A stretch of 64,000 nt of DNA. It comes from Alentia gelatinosa (Eukaryota; Annelida; Polychaeta; Phyllodocida; Polynoidae). Positions 44,601 to 55,309 of this stretch are shown one piece after another. The position numbers and the translations under genes were made by a program. The notes beneath the pieces are model-generated. The model searched no databases, was not told the origin of the DNA, and was given only the letters and a program-made list of their open reading frames with translations. The stretch is taken from positions 24,741,716 through 24,805,715 of the forward strand of contig OX465587.1 in the NCBI GenBank assembly GCA_950022655.1, in the 5' to 3' direction. Position 1 is the first letter of the stretch; each line of letters starts with the position of its first letter.

Positions 44601-47139
44601 TTTATCCATAATTTAGAAATAAATTCCCATATCATATAGAGTTTAAAATGTCCTTCTATATTCTCCAATTTCCCTAGCTGAGAAACGTCTGTTTGGTTTA
44701 ATATCTAACATTAGAGTTCAGAAAAAGAGTGACATATAGGATAAAGAACCCTCCAGAATTGTCGTCCTACTGATAAGTTATGACCATTTATTCTCAGTTT
44801 TGGTTGTGCCATTTTCTCAATATCCCGTTTCCGGTGTCCCGTTTAGAGCATATAGGATGTGCTAAGTCTATATCATAGTATGTCAACCCATCGATATTTA
44901 TATAGAGTTACAATGTTGTATGTGCCAGAACGCCAATTGGCAACTGCTACATTCCTTGTCTGACTCCCTACGCTAGATGACGCTGCGATCGTTCTGCCTT
45001 TGCCTTCATGTTGACCCATGAGGCTCTGACTGAGTGGTGCAGAGACACGCACAGTTTCTCGGACTATTTTATGTAGAGTGCTCGACGAGTCAAGGTGGTT
45101 CAGAACTATGAAATACTTAAGTACTAATACTGATAATAACGCAATCGACGGGCATCATTCTGCATATATTCACAGTTGACCATATGCAATATCCACGAAA
45201 TAGGGTAACATCAAGAGAGGGAAAGGAAACGGTGACCATTCTTTTCCCAAATCCAGAATCCTCGCCCACCCGTCGATGGCTTTACCAATGCTTGCTCATG
45301 CATGGCCTACGTACCCAGATACTGGTTGGCATACTCCGGCAGCATATTCTCCTCATCCGTTGGTAACCATCTTGTCATCATAACATAGCCTGGTTGTGCG
45401 TGGTGAAACTCGAAGCCCTCCTGTGTGCAGTCAGAAAGAAATGAAGAATGCGACACATATACAATATATATATACAGTAAAACCCCGCCTAACGGTCACC
45501 CCGCGAAAGCGGCCACCCCGCGTTAACGGACACCTCTGCTCGGAACGGTTCCTTCTATTAGATGTTTGTTTTAACCTCGCATTTTGGCCCGGAACAGAGG
45601 GTGTCCACTTACGCGGGGTTCTACTGTACATACAAAATAACTGATGCATTATACACAGCTTATTTATTGCAGTCCTGTATATAAGGGTATTGTAGTATCG
45701 ACTAGAATTAAATGTCTTTTATCATTGAATCTGATGAATCGTGTCCTGTTTTGAAGAGACCCCAAAAGACAATAAAAACATTGCTTTTGTCTTGATCCAT
45801 GTTGAAATCGTGTAATGAAAATTAAGAAAACACCTGCATGAAGAGAGATACCAGGTGTTAATAATGTCACCATATAGTAAATGGTAAGAATCAATAAAGC
45901 CATATGTGATTTCAAATGTTATGGATTAGCCTTTTTTACGTGTCTGCATCTTGAAATCTGTATACTAAACCCCACATATCATTATAATTCCTATAAATAG
46001 ATGACTGAGATTTGCGAGAGGGATATTTACCTGAACACAGATGGGTATTAGAGAGGAATGCTCCTTTGCAATCTTGATGCTCAGTCCCCGGACATGGTCG
46101 TGCTTCCACTTGGCGATAGAAGCTACGAAATGATATCGTCAACAGTTTTTTTTATCCAACTTAAAGGATGATTCTTGCAATGCTGAGTAAATGCTGACTC
46201 ATGGTTTTCAAATTATCAAGAAGAATATATCAAATTTCGATAAATTTTATATTATATCAATTCGTGTTAATAACCAGTAGATTACAAAACTTGAAATAAT
46301 GTGAACCAAATGAAAGGAGAGCTCTGAGATTCGTCAAAGCAGTATTAAAAAGCAATTTATGGGATCGTTTCTTCACTTCTGTTATATTAATCATATGTCG
46401 CCCTCGCTTTCATATAATGGCGAAAACTACTCATTTCACTTATAAATGAATACAAGATACTACGGTGATTCGCTGCCACTCTACGGACGCTATCCGATAT
46501 TAAAACTGAACATCACACTATGGCATACCACCCTGAGACACTCTACTATAGTTTATGTCAGAGCACCCGAGGAGACATAAAAGTTATCTGTGGTACACCT
46601 GGAAGTTTCAGATTGGTTTATTTCGTATTCCTAGTCACTTTCAACATATGAACAGAAGTAATTCCTGGGGTTTACACGACTTAGTTTGGTGTCCACCGAT
46701 TATAAATCCAGCAAGAAACACAATGTGTTGGGTATGTAGCATAGAACCAAGGAACCACTTCAATGAAAATAATAACAATAACAAGACTTTGAAAGCCATT
46801 ATCTCACTCAGTGCACAGTAATGACAAAGGGTGTCTGTGTTGTTTACTTTGTTTGTCATGTATTTGTTTCAAGTATATATATGCCTTAAGAAAAGCACAA
46901 ACTTTCTTGAAGTCTTTTTAAGAAAAAATAGAATAAATATACATGACGCTTATCATTGAGGTGCCGTTGGAGCTCATGGTATGGACGAAGGATATATAAT
47001 GTGACATTGTTGAATTATTTTTTTTCATTGGGTACTTACCTTTTAATTTCACCTCGAAAGCGGCGTCTGTTGTGTAGTTTATCTTGTTAGTGTCAATACT
47101 TATTCCACCGAACCTATTGGTATATTCAGGAGTGAAACA
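41442..47139 (-). CDS. NUDT6: NUDT6-like Nudix hydrolase, six exons, start exon missing
   Basis: Nudix-family hydrolase of the NUDT6 type (the human gene is the FGF2 antisense gene); its physiological substrate is poorly known. Minus-strand exons 5'-3' are 47139-47040, 46122-46031, 45420-45315, 44228-44118, 42793-42591 and 41651-41442. Phases match at every junction and give 273 codons plus TAA. The NUDT6-type N-terminal region is visible as NRFGGISID, KWKHDHVRGLSIKIAKEHSS and EGFEFHHAQPGY. The Nudix domain follows: CAGFVVNDQDQVLLI, WKLPGGHANTG and EEIAEAARREVLEETGV. That completes the box G-x5-E-x7-REUXEEXGU across the exon 4/5 junction. Human NUDT6 is 316 aa from memory, so about 40 N-terminal residues are lacking. 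A nested transposon pair lies in the last intron. Confidence 0.9.
41994..42566 (-). mobile_element. Family-A element, long form, with a nested copy
   Basis: Begins TAGACTTGCTCAAGTC and ends GACTGGAGCCAGTCTA. Perfect 9-bp target duplications CACCACACC lie at 41,985-41,993 and 42,567-42,575. It contains a second family-A copy (42,344-42,492) plus that copy's duplication, leaving about 415 bp of its own sequence. It lies in the last intron of the NUDT6-like gene. Confidence 0.92.
42344..42492 (+). mobile_element. Family-A element nested inside another, 149 bp
   Basis: Begins TAGACTGGCTCCAGTC and ends GACTTGAGCAAGTCTA, opposite in orientation to its host element. Perfect 9-bp duplications CATTACCGA lie at 42,335-42,343 and 42,493-42,501. 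This shows the family was active after its own earlier insertion. Confidence 0.92.
42591..42793 (-). CDS. NUDT6: NUDT6-like exon with the catalytic Nudix helix
   Basis: The acceptor is CTCTCCAG|GTGAGG and the donor GAT|GTGAGT. Encodes EEIAEAARREVLEETGV, TFRHQHNYRHGLSDFYFVCL and NREISDCCWMD. The metal-binding glutamates of the REVLEE core are intact. The downstream donor lies 25 bp from the 42,566 end of the nested transposon. Confidence 0.92.
44118..44228 (-). CDS. NUDT6: NUDT6-like exon opening the Nudix domain
   Basis: The acceptor is CATTTTTTCTAG and the donor ACAG|GTCCGT, which is slightly off consensus. Encodes CAGFVVNDQDQVLLIKEKYH, then QQWKLPGGHANT and the first base of the next Gly codon. 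It has no start codon and is too short to stand out as an ORF. Confidence 0.9.
45315..45420 (-). CDS. NUDT6: NUDT6-like internal exon
   Basis: The acceptor is TCTGACTGCACACAG and the donor G|GTACGT. Encodes EGFEFHHAQPGYVMMTRWLP then PEYANQYL and a split Gly. This matches the NUDT6 segment where LGF-FHHA and a W/L-LP motif precede the Nudix domain. Confidence 0.88.
45475..45626. mobile_element. TA-flanked MITE (pogo/Tc1-mariner type), 152 bp
   Basis: The left end CAGTAAAACCCCGCCTAACG and right end CTTACGCGGGGTTCTACTG are inverted repeats, with the TA dinucleotide on both sides (45,473-45,474 and 45,627-45,628). CAGTAGAACC-type termini and TA targets fit pogo-like MITEs. It lies 55 bp upstream (minus strand) of a NUDT6-like exon. 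Confidence 0.8.
46031..46122 (-). CDS. NUDT6: NUDT6-like internal exon
   Basis: The acceptor is ATTTCGTAG and the donor CAG|GTAAAT. Encodes (A)SIAKWKHDHVRG then LSIKIAKEHSSLIPICVQ, resembling the W...G...W/L-IPI stretch of NUDT6. Confidence 0.85.
47040..47139 (-). CDS. NUDT6: NUDT6-like first recognised exon
   Basis: The acceptor is TTTTTATAATACAG and the donor G|GTAAGT. Encodes CFTPEYTNRFGGISIDTNKI then DAAFEVKLK. RFGGIS is a recognisable NUDT6 block. It starts in phase 0 with no Met, so an upstream exon is required. Confidence 0.82.
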
Positions 47140-47569
47140 CTGTATTATAAAAAGGTGAAAAATCTCATTGATATATGACATTTAGAAACAGCTGTCGACT
47201 CAATATTATAAGAGTATTATTGTTTCCATATCATTGATAGTGTTTTTGGAGGTTAATGGAGAATACTATTAATAATCGCCATACTGGAATATGTGCACAT
47301 CTTATATCATTATAAGCCTATGGGCGAATGTCTCACCTTTACTGACCAGGAGTACGGATTCCGTTAGTCACTGAGTGACGAAATAATATTCATATGTCCC
47401 TCTTCAGCACGTGTCATGTTATAAAATGGCGTTTTTAAAATGTCCAGGCATATGATAATAAGGAGACATACTGAGTGTACCTAAATTTCACGTGTATAGT
47501 ACCTGAATTCTTCGATATTTTGGTCGGAAATATCTATTAATATTGCCTACGGGTTCAGTACGCCCTAAC

Positions 47570-47625
47570 ATCATTTATACTACACCCCTAGCAGGGGGTA
47601 GTATTTCATAGACGTTCGACCATTT
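47570..47625 (+). repeat. Dispersed repeat, family C
   Basis: ATCATTTATACTACACCCCT, then GGGGGTAGTATTTCATAGACG; closest to the copy at 11,210. Confidence 0.55.
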
Positions 47626-48183
47626 GTATATAATGATAAATGATACAGCTTGTAATTTACATGAAGATAGAACTCTTATTTGTTTTTACCTGTCTTTGTG
47701 TAATAGAAATGTATCCTCTGTATCCATTGTATATCAAATCCTAAGATGAGCTGCTGCGCGATATCTGGAAATAAACAAGAACATGCAGATGCCAAGACTT
47801 TCAGGCCATGTATCAACAGCTCTTATTAGCAACAGTTTATCTCTCTCGATCTTGGAAAGTTAACGCGATCCTAAAGTTCCTCATCATGTATACACCCTAT
47901 ACGAAACAAGACATAAAGTATAAACTACCTAAAGTACTGTTCAGGCATAGGATTTAGAAAAAGAAATATCAGGGGAAGATGTGCCGGGGGGGTTGGGTCA
48001 CATAAAGCCATGAGGTGTGCTTGCGCAGCAGGGTATGGGAAAAGTTGGCGACAAATTCCCTCGGACATCAGTCACTTCAGCAGGAGGTGGGTTGAATATT
48101 TCTCTAGGCATATCTGTGCCCACATTGAGGCTTTTCCTTTGAATTTCTCCCAATTTCTGATGATCACCGATGCAGTCCTGTTG

Positions 48184-48395
48184 TTTATCCTACCCCATAA
48201 CTCCATAGGCTTAACATTGTGGTACTGTATTCGGGCGAGCGTGCAGTAAAGTGTCAGTGACTATTTCAACTGCCGGGCACAACAGTCGGTCAATTGAAAC
48301 GGGTATTATAGAAAAGGAAACACAGCTGCCCGCAAGGGAAGTTTTGCGCCGACTTTTCCCCTGAAAACGGGGAAAAGTCGCAAAATGTGCGATGC
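48184..48395. mobile_element. Family-B palindromic element
   Basis: TTTATCCTACCCCATAACTC and CATAGGCTTAACATTG match the 36,529 module. A hairpin follows at about 48,345-48,385 (GCGCCGACTTTTCCCC against GGGGAAAAGTCGC). Boundaries are approximate. Confidence 0.5.
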
Positions 48396-49383
48396 CGTTA
48401 AACCTCATACCTGACACTGGAATGGGTGCATTATGGATTATGCATCTTCATAACATATTCGTCAAAATCGTTGTTCTATCAAAGCATGTGACCTATATAT
48501 TGTTTGTTTTCACGAGGACAATTTGTTCAGAATTACACACCAACTGCTTTTTAAAGATTTTTTTTGGAAGATCAGACGGCAGTTAACCGGTACGAGCGTG
48601 CCACCAAGTTTACGTGGATTTCCTTTTTTCACCTTGGTTTTTTTTCTTTATTTCACAGACCGACCATATGATCAACACCTTTTTCCTATGAAAATCATAC
48701 TACTTGTCCAGTTTATAAATGCACCAAAGGTGTATCACATGTTTTGATTATCATTGAAAACATGGCATTGCTAAAGTAAATACCACGAATGTACTTCCAG
48801 TGCAACATATCTGATCATATGTATGCATAGAATCGATCAAATTTCCCAATGAAAGTTCATTTCTTCTTTAATAGAACTGTATATATACTGGGCACCTATT
48901 TTGATTCCACATTTTCCAAGGAACAAAGGCCTTGCTACCGCATGTGTTTTAAGGGTTCCGTTAGCCCTAGAGCCGTGTGTCCTAGTGAATTGGCATGGAC
49001 ATGCTATCCAATCATAAATAAACATGCTATATAGGATTAAATTATGTTTCAATTATGGAATGGTCTAGTGGAGAGTAAACACGCAGAAGAAAAAAAGGGG
49101 ATGGTACATTCAATTGATCAGCCCGGCTTCATTCATAGATAATCGCTTTAGATACGATGAAAGCACTTTTGTCTATGCCTCGCGTGATCACAGCTCGACA
49201 AATGAATAGCTGGCTCCATGTTGTAGCTAACTCAGCCGTTCTAATTCACGGTCAATGTTACTAAATTCCACTCCCTTTAAATACTTTCCAAACCATCTTC
49301 ACAGACCCGATATATGTATGTATACATAGACACACGTTCCACCCCATTGGGCTTGAAAACACATACAGTCAAAGGTCCATATT

Positions 49384-49385
<2 letters not shown>

Positions 49386-49423
<38 letters not shown>
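49386..49423. repeat. (AC)n microsatellite
   Basis: About 19 AC units. The ATACAC-rich simple sequence that follows to about 49,620 explains the long open frames here. Confidence 0.95.
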
Positions 49424-49424
<1 letters not shown>

Positions 49425-49958
49425 AATGTATACACATATCCATCAATAATTGGTCCCGCCACCTGGTGTTTTGAATAGCGTCGGGTGGGCAAAATGGCTA
49501 CCTCAATATTGCAATAGCTATGTGCCCTATAGATGCATGTACATATACATATACACATACATATAATGTATAATTTACATGTACACATATACATATATAC
49601 ACATACATACACACATACATCGGTGTATAGGCCTTCCATGTATGCATACACAAACGTGCTTGGACCCACACACTCACGTTTTCCACACACTCAAACTGCC
49701 ACTCTCCTCCCACATCTTCACACTGTTACACTTACAGTCGGCAAGGCCTAGCAGCTCTCTGGTACGATCCAATTGGAATATCCAGTCGGTTCCTATATAT
49801 AACGCTGCTCCATACCTCATTAAGGAATGGAAGAGACAGCATTGTGTCAGTGATCGTACGCTATGTCTATATGCATAATATTTCTAGCACATTGGATCTC
49901 TGTCTTTAATATTAGGACAAACCCTCGCAGGACTGTAGGGATATAAGAGTAGGCTTAC

Positions 49959-50097
49959 CTGTTGGTTCTTGGTTATTCTGTATTGGCACTCTGCCAGACT
50001 GTACCTGCAGGCCTGCCCATAAACACTTCCGGTTCACAGGTCACACAATCTACCGGGTAGGCAGGCTTCGTAATAGATGTGTGTGGATAGACAGGAG
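49959..50097 (-). pseudogene. Possible broken Cys-rich (Kazal-like) exon
   Basis: Minus-strand segment with acceptor TGCATGCAG and a good donor CAG|GTAAGC. In one frame its 3' part reads TGSVYGQACRYSLAECQYRI, fitting the Y-x3-C-x6-C half of a Kazal domain, but a TGA lies just upstream in that frame. Another frame reads PAYPVDCVTCEPEVF before a TAA. A frame change would join Cys-rich halves, so a decayed exon is possible. Chance similarity is not excluded. Confidence 0.25.
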
Positions 50098-51496
50098 CTG
50101 CATGCAGAAAGAAATGTTTGATTAGATATGGGCTCTAAAAGTATCACTTATCCGAGGCCAGACAGGGGACATGCACTGACTGAATGATATACCATCCCAT
50201 GTAATATCACTATAATACAATATATATTATACTCATATTATATGATATACATGTGAGGATATACATAAACAAACAAGCAGAATATAAGGCTACATGTATT
50301 ATTTTCCATCTGCAATAAGAGATCGAGCTACTGTCTCCATTCAGAGTCAGAATAAACCCCTCGGGAATGTGCATTTTTAAAATTATATTTCAGCTGATAG
50401 TTTTCCAAATATGAATTATGGAATAACAGCAATGACTATTTGCCCTGAAATATCTAGAGATTTTGACTGCCTTGAGGACCTGGTTCATGGGAGTTGCACA
50501 TGGACGACTTCAACACCACACCCCTTGTGACTCCACCATTATCACATAACTTCTAAAACCATTTAGACAGTGCCTCTAAAGGTGTGGAGTTGATTTGAAC
50601 TAGACTTGATGGTAGAATCGATTAGAAGATAATGTAAAACGTGCTTTACGTTGTGTTCCTTTTACTAATTATCACTTTAATTTTAGTGAACTAGTCTTTT
50701 AGTGAACATTTTGACTTGTATTTGCAAAGGGGTCCACTTTTCTTTTTCTGGTCTGGTCAGGTCACAAACCTCTGGCAAAGATTCGACAAAAGGTCAAAGC
50801 ACCATCACTGAGGACTGAGGATTGATATGTATGTTAATTTCATGGAAGAACCCTGTACTTTTGCTGCCTTGACTTTGGCTAATGTTTGCAACTCTAGTTC
50901 AAATGATATTACACACTGCAAGGCTATAGAACTTGCAAATTCTTGCCATAGGAGGAGCTAAAATTGTCAGATATGAGCAACTCGATAACAAAAAAAAACC
51001 CTGGATACCTGTGAAAATTGAACAATCCTGGAATCAATCTTGTAACAATGAGGGGGGGGGGTTAAACAAATCAAAACTGATAATGGTACAACAATATGAG
51101 GATACAGCAAAAAAAAAGACCAATTTCACAACTGCAAAATCTGCAGACCATAAAATCACACGAAACAATTCAAGAAAAACAATGATAGAATCTGGGGTGA
51201 TGTATATTACTGTAGAAGATATTGTAATAAATGACAAAACAACCTACAACACTACCTCAACACGTGCCTGAACCTAGCACACTTATTCCTAGTAAACATG
51301 TATCACATCACTGCATATTTCCACAGTGCATTATGTGCAGAGTACAGTATTTAAAATGTATGTATCAAAAGTAGTTGTATTAATGGGTAACTGCTATTCA
51401 GGTATTGTTTGTAAACATAAGATCTGATATACTTTCTTCCAAAGAAAGGGAGGTACGTAGCATCCTAGTATACTATTACCGTGGTATATCTCATAT

Positions 51497-52642
51497 CTAA
51501 TACCTAGCCTCCATATTATTGTTAGAATGATACACCCACTGTAAGCTGCTGCCATCTATGAGCAACTCCAAGAAGCACTGATGCATGACTTCACATCTCT
51601 GTGGTATTTCTAGGAACAGTGTCTTCAGCTTGTAAAGCGCCATATCCACTAAGGCGATTTTCCATGCGAATTTGGGTTCGCAGACGATTGCAGACGTTCG
51701 CAGACTTTCGCATACGTTTGCATGGAAGTGCGAATGCCTTGCGACAATATTAAATATATTGAATATCATCGCATGGAATTCGCAGTCACATGGATCGAAG
51801 ACGCATTCGCTTGGTCGCCTTAGTGGATCTGGCGCTTTACACACTCTCTGGTCGGAAACATATTCCTAATCTAAGAAAAACTAGAAAAGATCTATATAGA
51901 ATTATGGATGGCATTTGATTGTGGTATAAATGTTATACCAATGAGGTTTGAATATCAGCCATCCACTACAAAGGTCCGGATGAATAGTCCATTGCGTATT
52001 TGTCTAGACTATGAAATTCGTATGGAATCGTTCAATCAATGTTGAGTAGCTTGTGTGGTAACCCTCTTTATACCGCTTATCAACTGCTGAATGAGGGGAA
52101 TGTATACTCTCACTATATATAAGTATACCTCGTCTCGTGCATGCCACACCATCTTATCTATAATCAGATGTATCAATACTACTTTATCCTTTAGCTGGTA
52201 AACCTGAATCAGGGTCCATTCCGATAAAGCAATCCCCCCAGGTTCAAACTGCAAAGTACCTTACTCTCAATACACAATACAATGATAATATTTACAACAC
52301 CGTTAAAGTATCATAGTATATGGCGGGAGTAGTAGCCTAGGCTTACTGCTCTGGGAATATATATGACCCATCCAGGATCTTCTCAATCTGAGGACAGATG
52401 AACCCAAAAGACCGCCCTGGTTTGTGAATCCGGCTTTAAGAATATAGTTCAGCTATATAGCTTCGACCTTATAAACATAGGCCCTATTGCATATTGAAAA
52501 AGAAAGACGCCTGCCTCTGCTGCCATAGGTTGCTTGCAAACACACACACCTCCTTTGGTTGTTGAAGAATGACATCTCTTGTCCCTTCATCGGAGGAGAC
52601 ACACATACAGGTGAGTAAAGGGGGAAATCGGTAAGTGCGCAT
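51497..52642 (-). CDS. Candidate three-exon gene of unknown family
   Basis: Three minus-strand exons join in phase 0. Exon 52642-52550 starts with ATG (MRTYRFPPLL) and ends ILQQPKE at a GAG|GTGTGT donor. Exon 52248-52129 has acceptor ACTTTGCAG, 40 codons (FEPGGIALSEWTLIQVYQLK through KMVWHARDE) and donor GAG|GTATAC. Exon 51628-51497 starts LKTLFLEIPQRCEVMHQCFL and ends MEARY, TAG. The product would be 114 residues, largely helical-looking with Leu/Ile repeats. I do not recognise it. The start could be internal to a larger gene, and the last exon may instead splice at GCTAG|GTATTA. A MITE abuts the last acceptor. Confidence 0.35.
51631..51841. mobile_element. MITE, 211 bp, abutting a putative splice acceptor
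   Basis: The left end TGTAAAGCGCCATATCCACT and the right end AGTGGATCTGGCGCTTTACA are inverted repeats of 27 bp with one mismatch, running to AAGGCGA/TCGCCTT. The interior has repeated TTCGCAGAC-like motifs. I saw no clear target duplication. Confidence 0.8.
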
Positions 52643-53290
52643 TCCTACTGATAAGCCTGTCACTATTATAAGCAATTTATGATGATCCTTCCGACATGCA
52701 GGTAGCCTAAGTAGCATTTTCACTGCAACACCTGTGCAATTGGAGAGACAGATGTAGGGCCTATTTAACCAGTTAGTAGGCCTAGACATAAGCCACATAT
52801 CTTCACGAACCTCAATGGAAAGGTAATAGGTTTATTTTAATGCTGTACCAAATGATTGCCTTGTGTTATCAATTTAATCCCAGCCGCACTCTTGAAGATA
52901 ATGTACAACTGCTGCCGGGAAGTTTGAAAGAAATGAAATGCAACTGATTTCCAATGCATCAGCTATTTTACCCATCAGAGTTCTAAGTCCCCGCCTTGTG
53001 GTCAGAATTATGACAACCCTAGTAATGGCCTATAGATTTATGAATCGATGTTAAAGTCGATCAAGATATAAACTTTTTCATAGAATATTCCTTTAGTGAT
53101 CCATAAAGCCCCCACCCAGTTAGCCCTATCAATATCATGATAAAAATGTTGAAAATGTGTGATAGGCCTACCGTACCCCCTCTTTTTATCCTTTATTTGT
53201 TTGTAGGCCCCTATGTTTTTGGGAACTTCCAAGTATTTAATCTCATTGGACAATCAACAAACTAATAGGCAATATGGTGTTTACTTCAGG

Positions 53291-53293
<3 letters not shown>

Positions 53294-53372
<79 letters not shown>
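53294..53372. repeat. (AT)n microsatellite, 79 nt
   Basis: Uninterrupted AT dinucleotide repeat, probably polymorphic. The poly(Ile-Tyr) frames across it are artefacts. Confidence 0.97.
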
Positions 53373-53374
<2 letters not shown>

Positions 53375-54251
53375 CCTATATGTAGCATTAAGCGGGTGCT
53401 CCACGAAACAGGCGCTGCACAGGCAGGTTTTTAGCCTCCAGCCAATGTTGATCCCTTGGACGGGGTGCCTGGCCCCCTCTAACTCTGCAAAAACTCCTAG
53501 CTATTCCACCAAACCACCTAGCTACACCAATGACCACTGCCCAACTTCAAAAGTGCCTTTAAGCCCTGCCGGTAGTCGGCGACCATGAACACGATATGCT
53601 GGCTGCATGGCGACAGGGTTTGGGGAATGGTTTTGGCGATGGGCCGGCGGTCAGCGGGGCCGGCCGTAACTACCTTTTTTGCTGTTCCACAGACCATATG
53701 ATTGCCACTGACACGCAATTAGGGCCAGCAACTGTCACTGACAACCACAATGCCTCCACAATGCCATCGCCTGGGGTCAGCGCCTGCTTGGTGGACAGCC
53801 GCTTTACTTAGGGGTGGGGGCACACTACGGTAGGCTACTACCTCGCCTTCCCCCTACCAACATGCTGTCCCCTGCCCTTTATTATATACCTATGCCAGTA
53901 TGTTACACAAATACCAACCTCTGCTAGGGTATTGGTATTAAATATATACCGGCACAGTATGGTGGTATAAAATGATGTACCACCCTACTTTGAATAGAAA
54001 TTCTGAATGGCTGAAAAAAATTCCACTGACCTACTTATGAAGTGCTGGCAGTGACTTACAGCACTCTGCTAATTTATGCGTGCAAAGGATCACAGGAGTT
54101 GAAGGGGAAAAAATTAAAAAATGCACTTGGAGCATATTCTGTGCTTGACTTTCACTAAGATGTCAACAGATATACCAGCACACTTTGAATCCAGCTCGGA
54201 AGTTGTCATATTTCATTATGCAATTAATCAAATATTCATATTTGAAGGTAT

Positions 54252-54417
54252 ATAATAAAATAAAAATGTATTACCTTACTGGTACATCCTCGCATACGGT
54301 ACCTTGTTTCTTTGGCTAAAAATATTCAACTCGCTCTGCGAGCTCGTGGAATATTTCTAGCCAAAGAAACGCAGTATGTGAGGACGTACCAGTAAGGTAT
54401 ATACATTTTATCTTATT
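54252..54417. repeat. Long hairpin element
   Basis: Left arm TACCTTACTGGTACATCCTC and TTTCTTTGGCTA; right arm TAGCCAAAGAAA and GAGGACGTACCAGTAAGGTA. Outer A/T-rich arms pair as well. The apex is ACTCGCTCTGCGAGCTCG, recalling the CG-rich apices of family B, but there are no GGGGTGAGAT ends. Confidence 0.75.
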
Positions 54418-54923
54418 ACTCATAGCCTCTGAAAATGGTCAATTAGTAAGGGGCCTACATGGTAGGCCTACCATCAAAACTTGTGAGCTATGATTAAGTG
54501 TGGGAGGGGCGGGGGAGGGGGGTTGCATAGACCTGCAGTTTGGGGCGAAACACATCACCCTAGCTCCCCTCAAAAGAAATAGCCTACCGCCGTTATAGGG
54601 CTATAATGCCTCTGCACCAGGAATTACCTCGGATATTGTCATACAATATTTGTGCATTTTAAGATATGTCGGAAAAATGAATACAGTAGCCTAGTACTAC
54701 TATGCCTAGCCTATGCAGGAAAACAAATTTAATGCAGACAGTTCATCAAAGATTTTATTTCTTTAGAATTTTACGTGTAAGCATAAGCTATTATAGACAC
54801 CTTTCTTAGGCTACTAAGTGAAAGATAAGGGAAATCTTATTAAGAAATGAAATATTGATAAAGCAGTAACTAAACCTTTTATTCATTAAAGTGTACTGTA
54901 TTGATCCCCGTGTCCCTTAACTT

Positions 54924-55006
54924 GTCAGGATGGCCGAGCGGTCTAAGGCGCTGCGTTCAGGTCGCAGTCCACTTCTGTGGGCGTGGGTTCGAATCCCACT
55001 TCTGAC
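54924..55006 (+). tRNA. tRNA-Leu (anticodon CAG)
   Basis: Acceptor stem GTCAGGA pairs with TTCTGAC, with one G-T pair. A box TGGCCGAGCGG lies at 54,931-54,941. The anticodon stem CTGCG/CGCAG encloses TTCAGGT with anticodon CAG at 54,958-54,960. A long variable arm, as expected for Leu, follows, and B box GGTTCGAATCC lies at 54,986-54,996. There is no intron and CCA is not encoded. The gene appears intact. Confidence 0.96.
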
Positions 55007-55011
55007 ATACC

Positions 55012-55016
55012 TTTTT
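55012..55016 (+). terminator. Pol III terminator (T5)
   Basis: TTTTT five bases after the tRNA discriminator base, the usual RNA polymerase III stop. Confidence 0.85.
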
Positions 55017-55309
55017 CCTTGGTCCGATCCGATAGCAAATCTTCATTTTCTCTCATCCATTGAAAAATCCATCGGTGTTGTATAATCATTCCAATTGCCG
55101 ACTCTGCTTTACATTATTATGTCATCGAGGTGTAGATGAATATCGAATGAATAATAAATCTTTGACAGTTCACTCCAGACATGTTTTTCCCCAAGCAAGA
55201 CTTTTAACACTAGCAGTAGCACCACTGCCTGGTACCCTATCCTTACTTAAAGACTACAGTCGAAAACTCAGTGTCAAACACCGGGCTGTGACACCAGTCA
55301 AAAACCTCT

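Larger units (their letters stand above)
47140..49958. other. Region 5' of the NUDT6-like exons
   Basis: Holds a family-C repeat, a family-B palindrome and a CA repeat. The missing NUDT6-like start exon should be here or further right; it must end in phase 0. The candidate at 47,692-47,769 was considered and rejected. Confidence 0.5.
52643..54923. other. Intergenic region with simple repeats
   Basis: Contains the (AT)n microsatellite, a GC-richer stretch at about 53,390-53,830 with unrecognised short frames, and the hairpin at 54,252-54,417. No gene is recognised. Confidence 0.5.

Noticed and set aside
47692..47769. Possible NUDT6-like exon (minus) with good TTATTTCCAG acceptor and CAG|GTAAAA donor
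   Set aside because: The frame needed to join the next exon in phase 0 has a TAG and no Met in this segment, and the open frame ends in phase 1. An alternative acceptor at the TAG itself leaves 17 codons without similarity.
49277..49690. Long minus-strand frame rich in Cys, Val and Tyr
   Set aside because: It translates the AC/ATACAC simple repeat.
53213..53588. Frames containing poly(Ile-Tyr)
   Set aside because: They run through the AT microsatellite.
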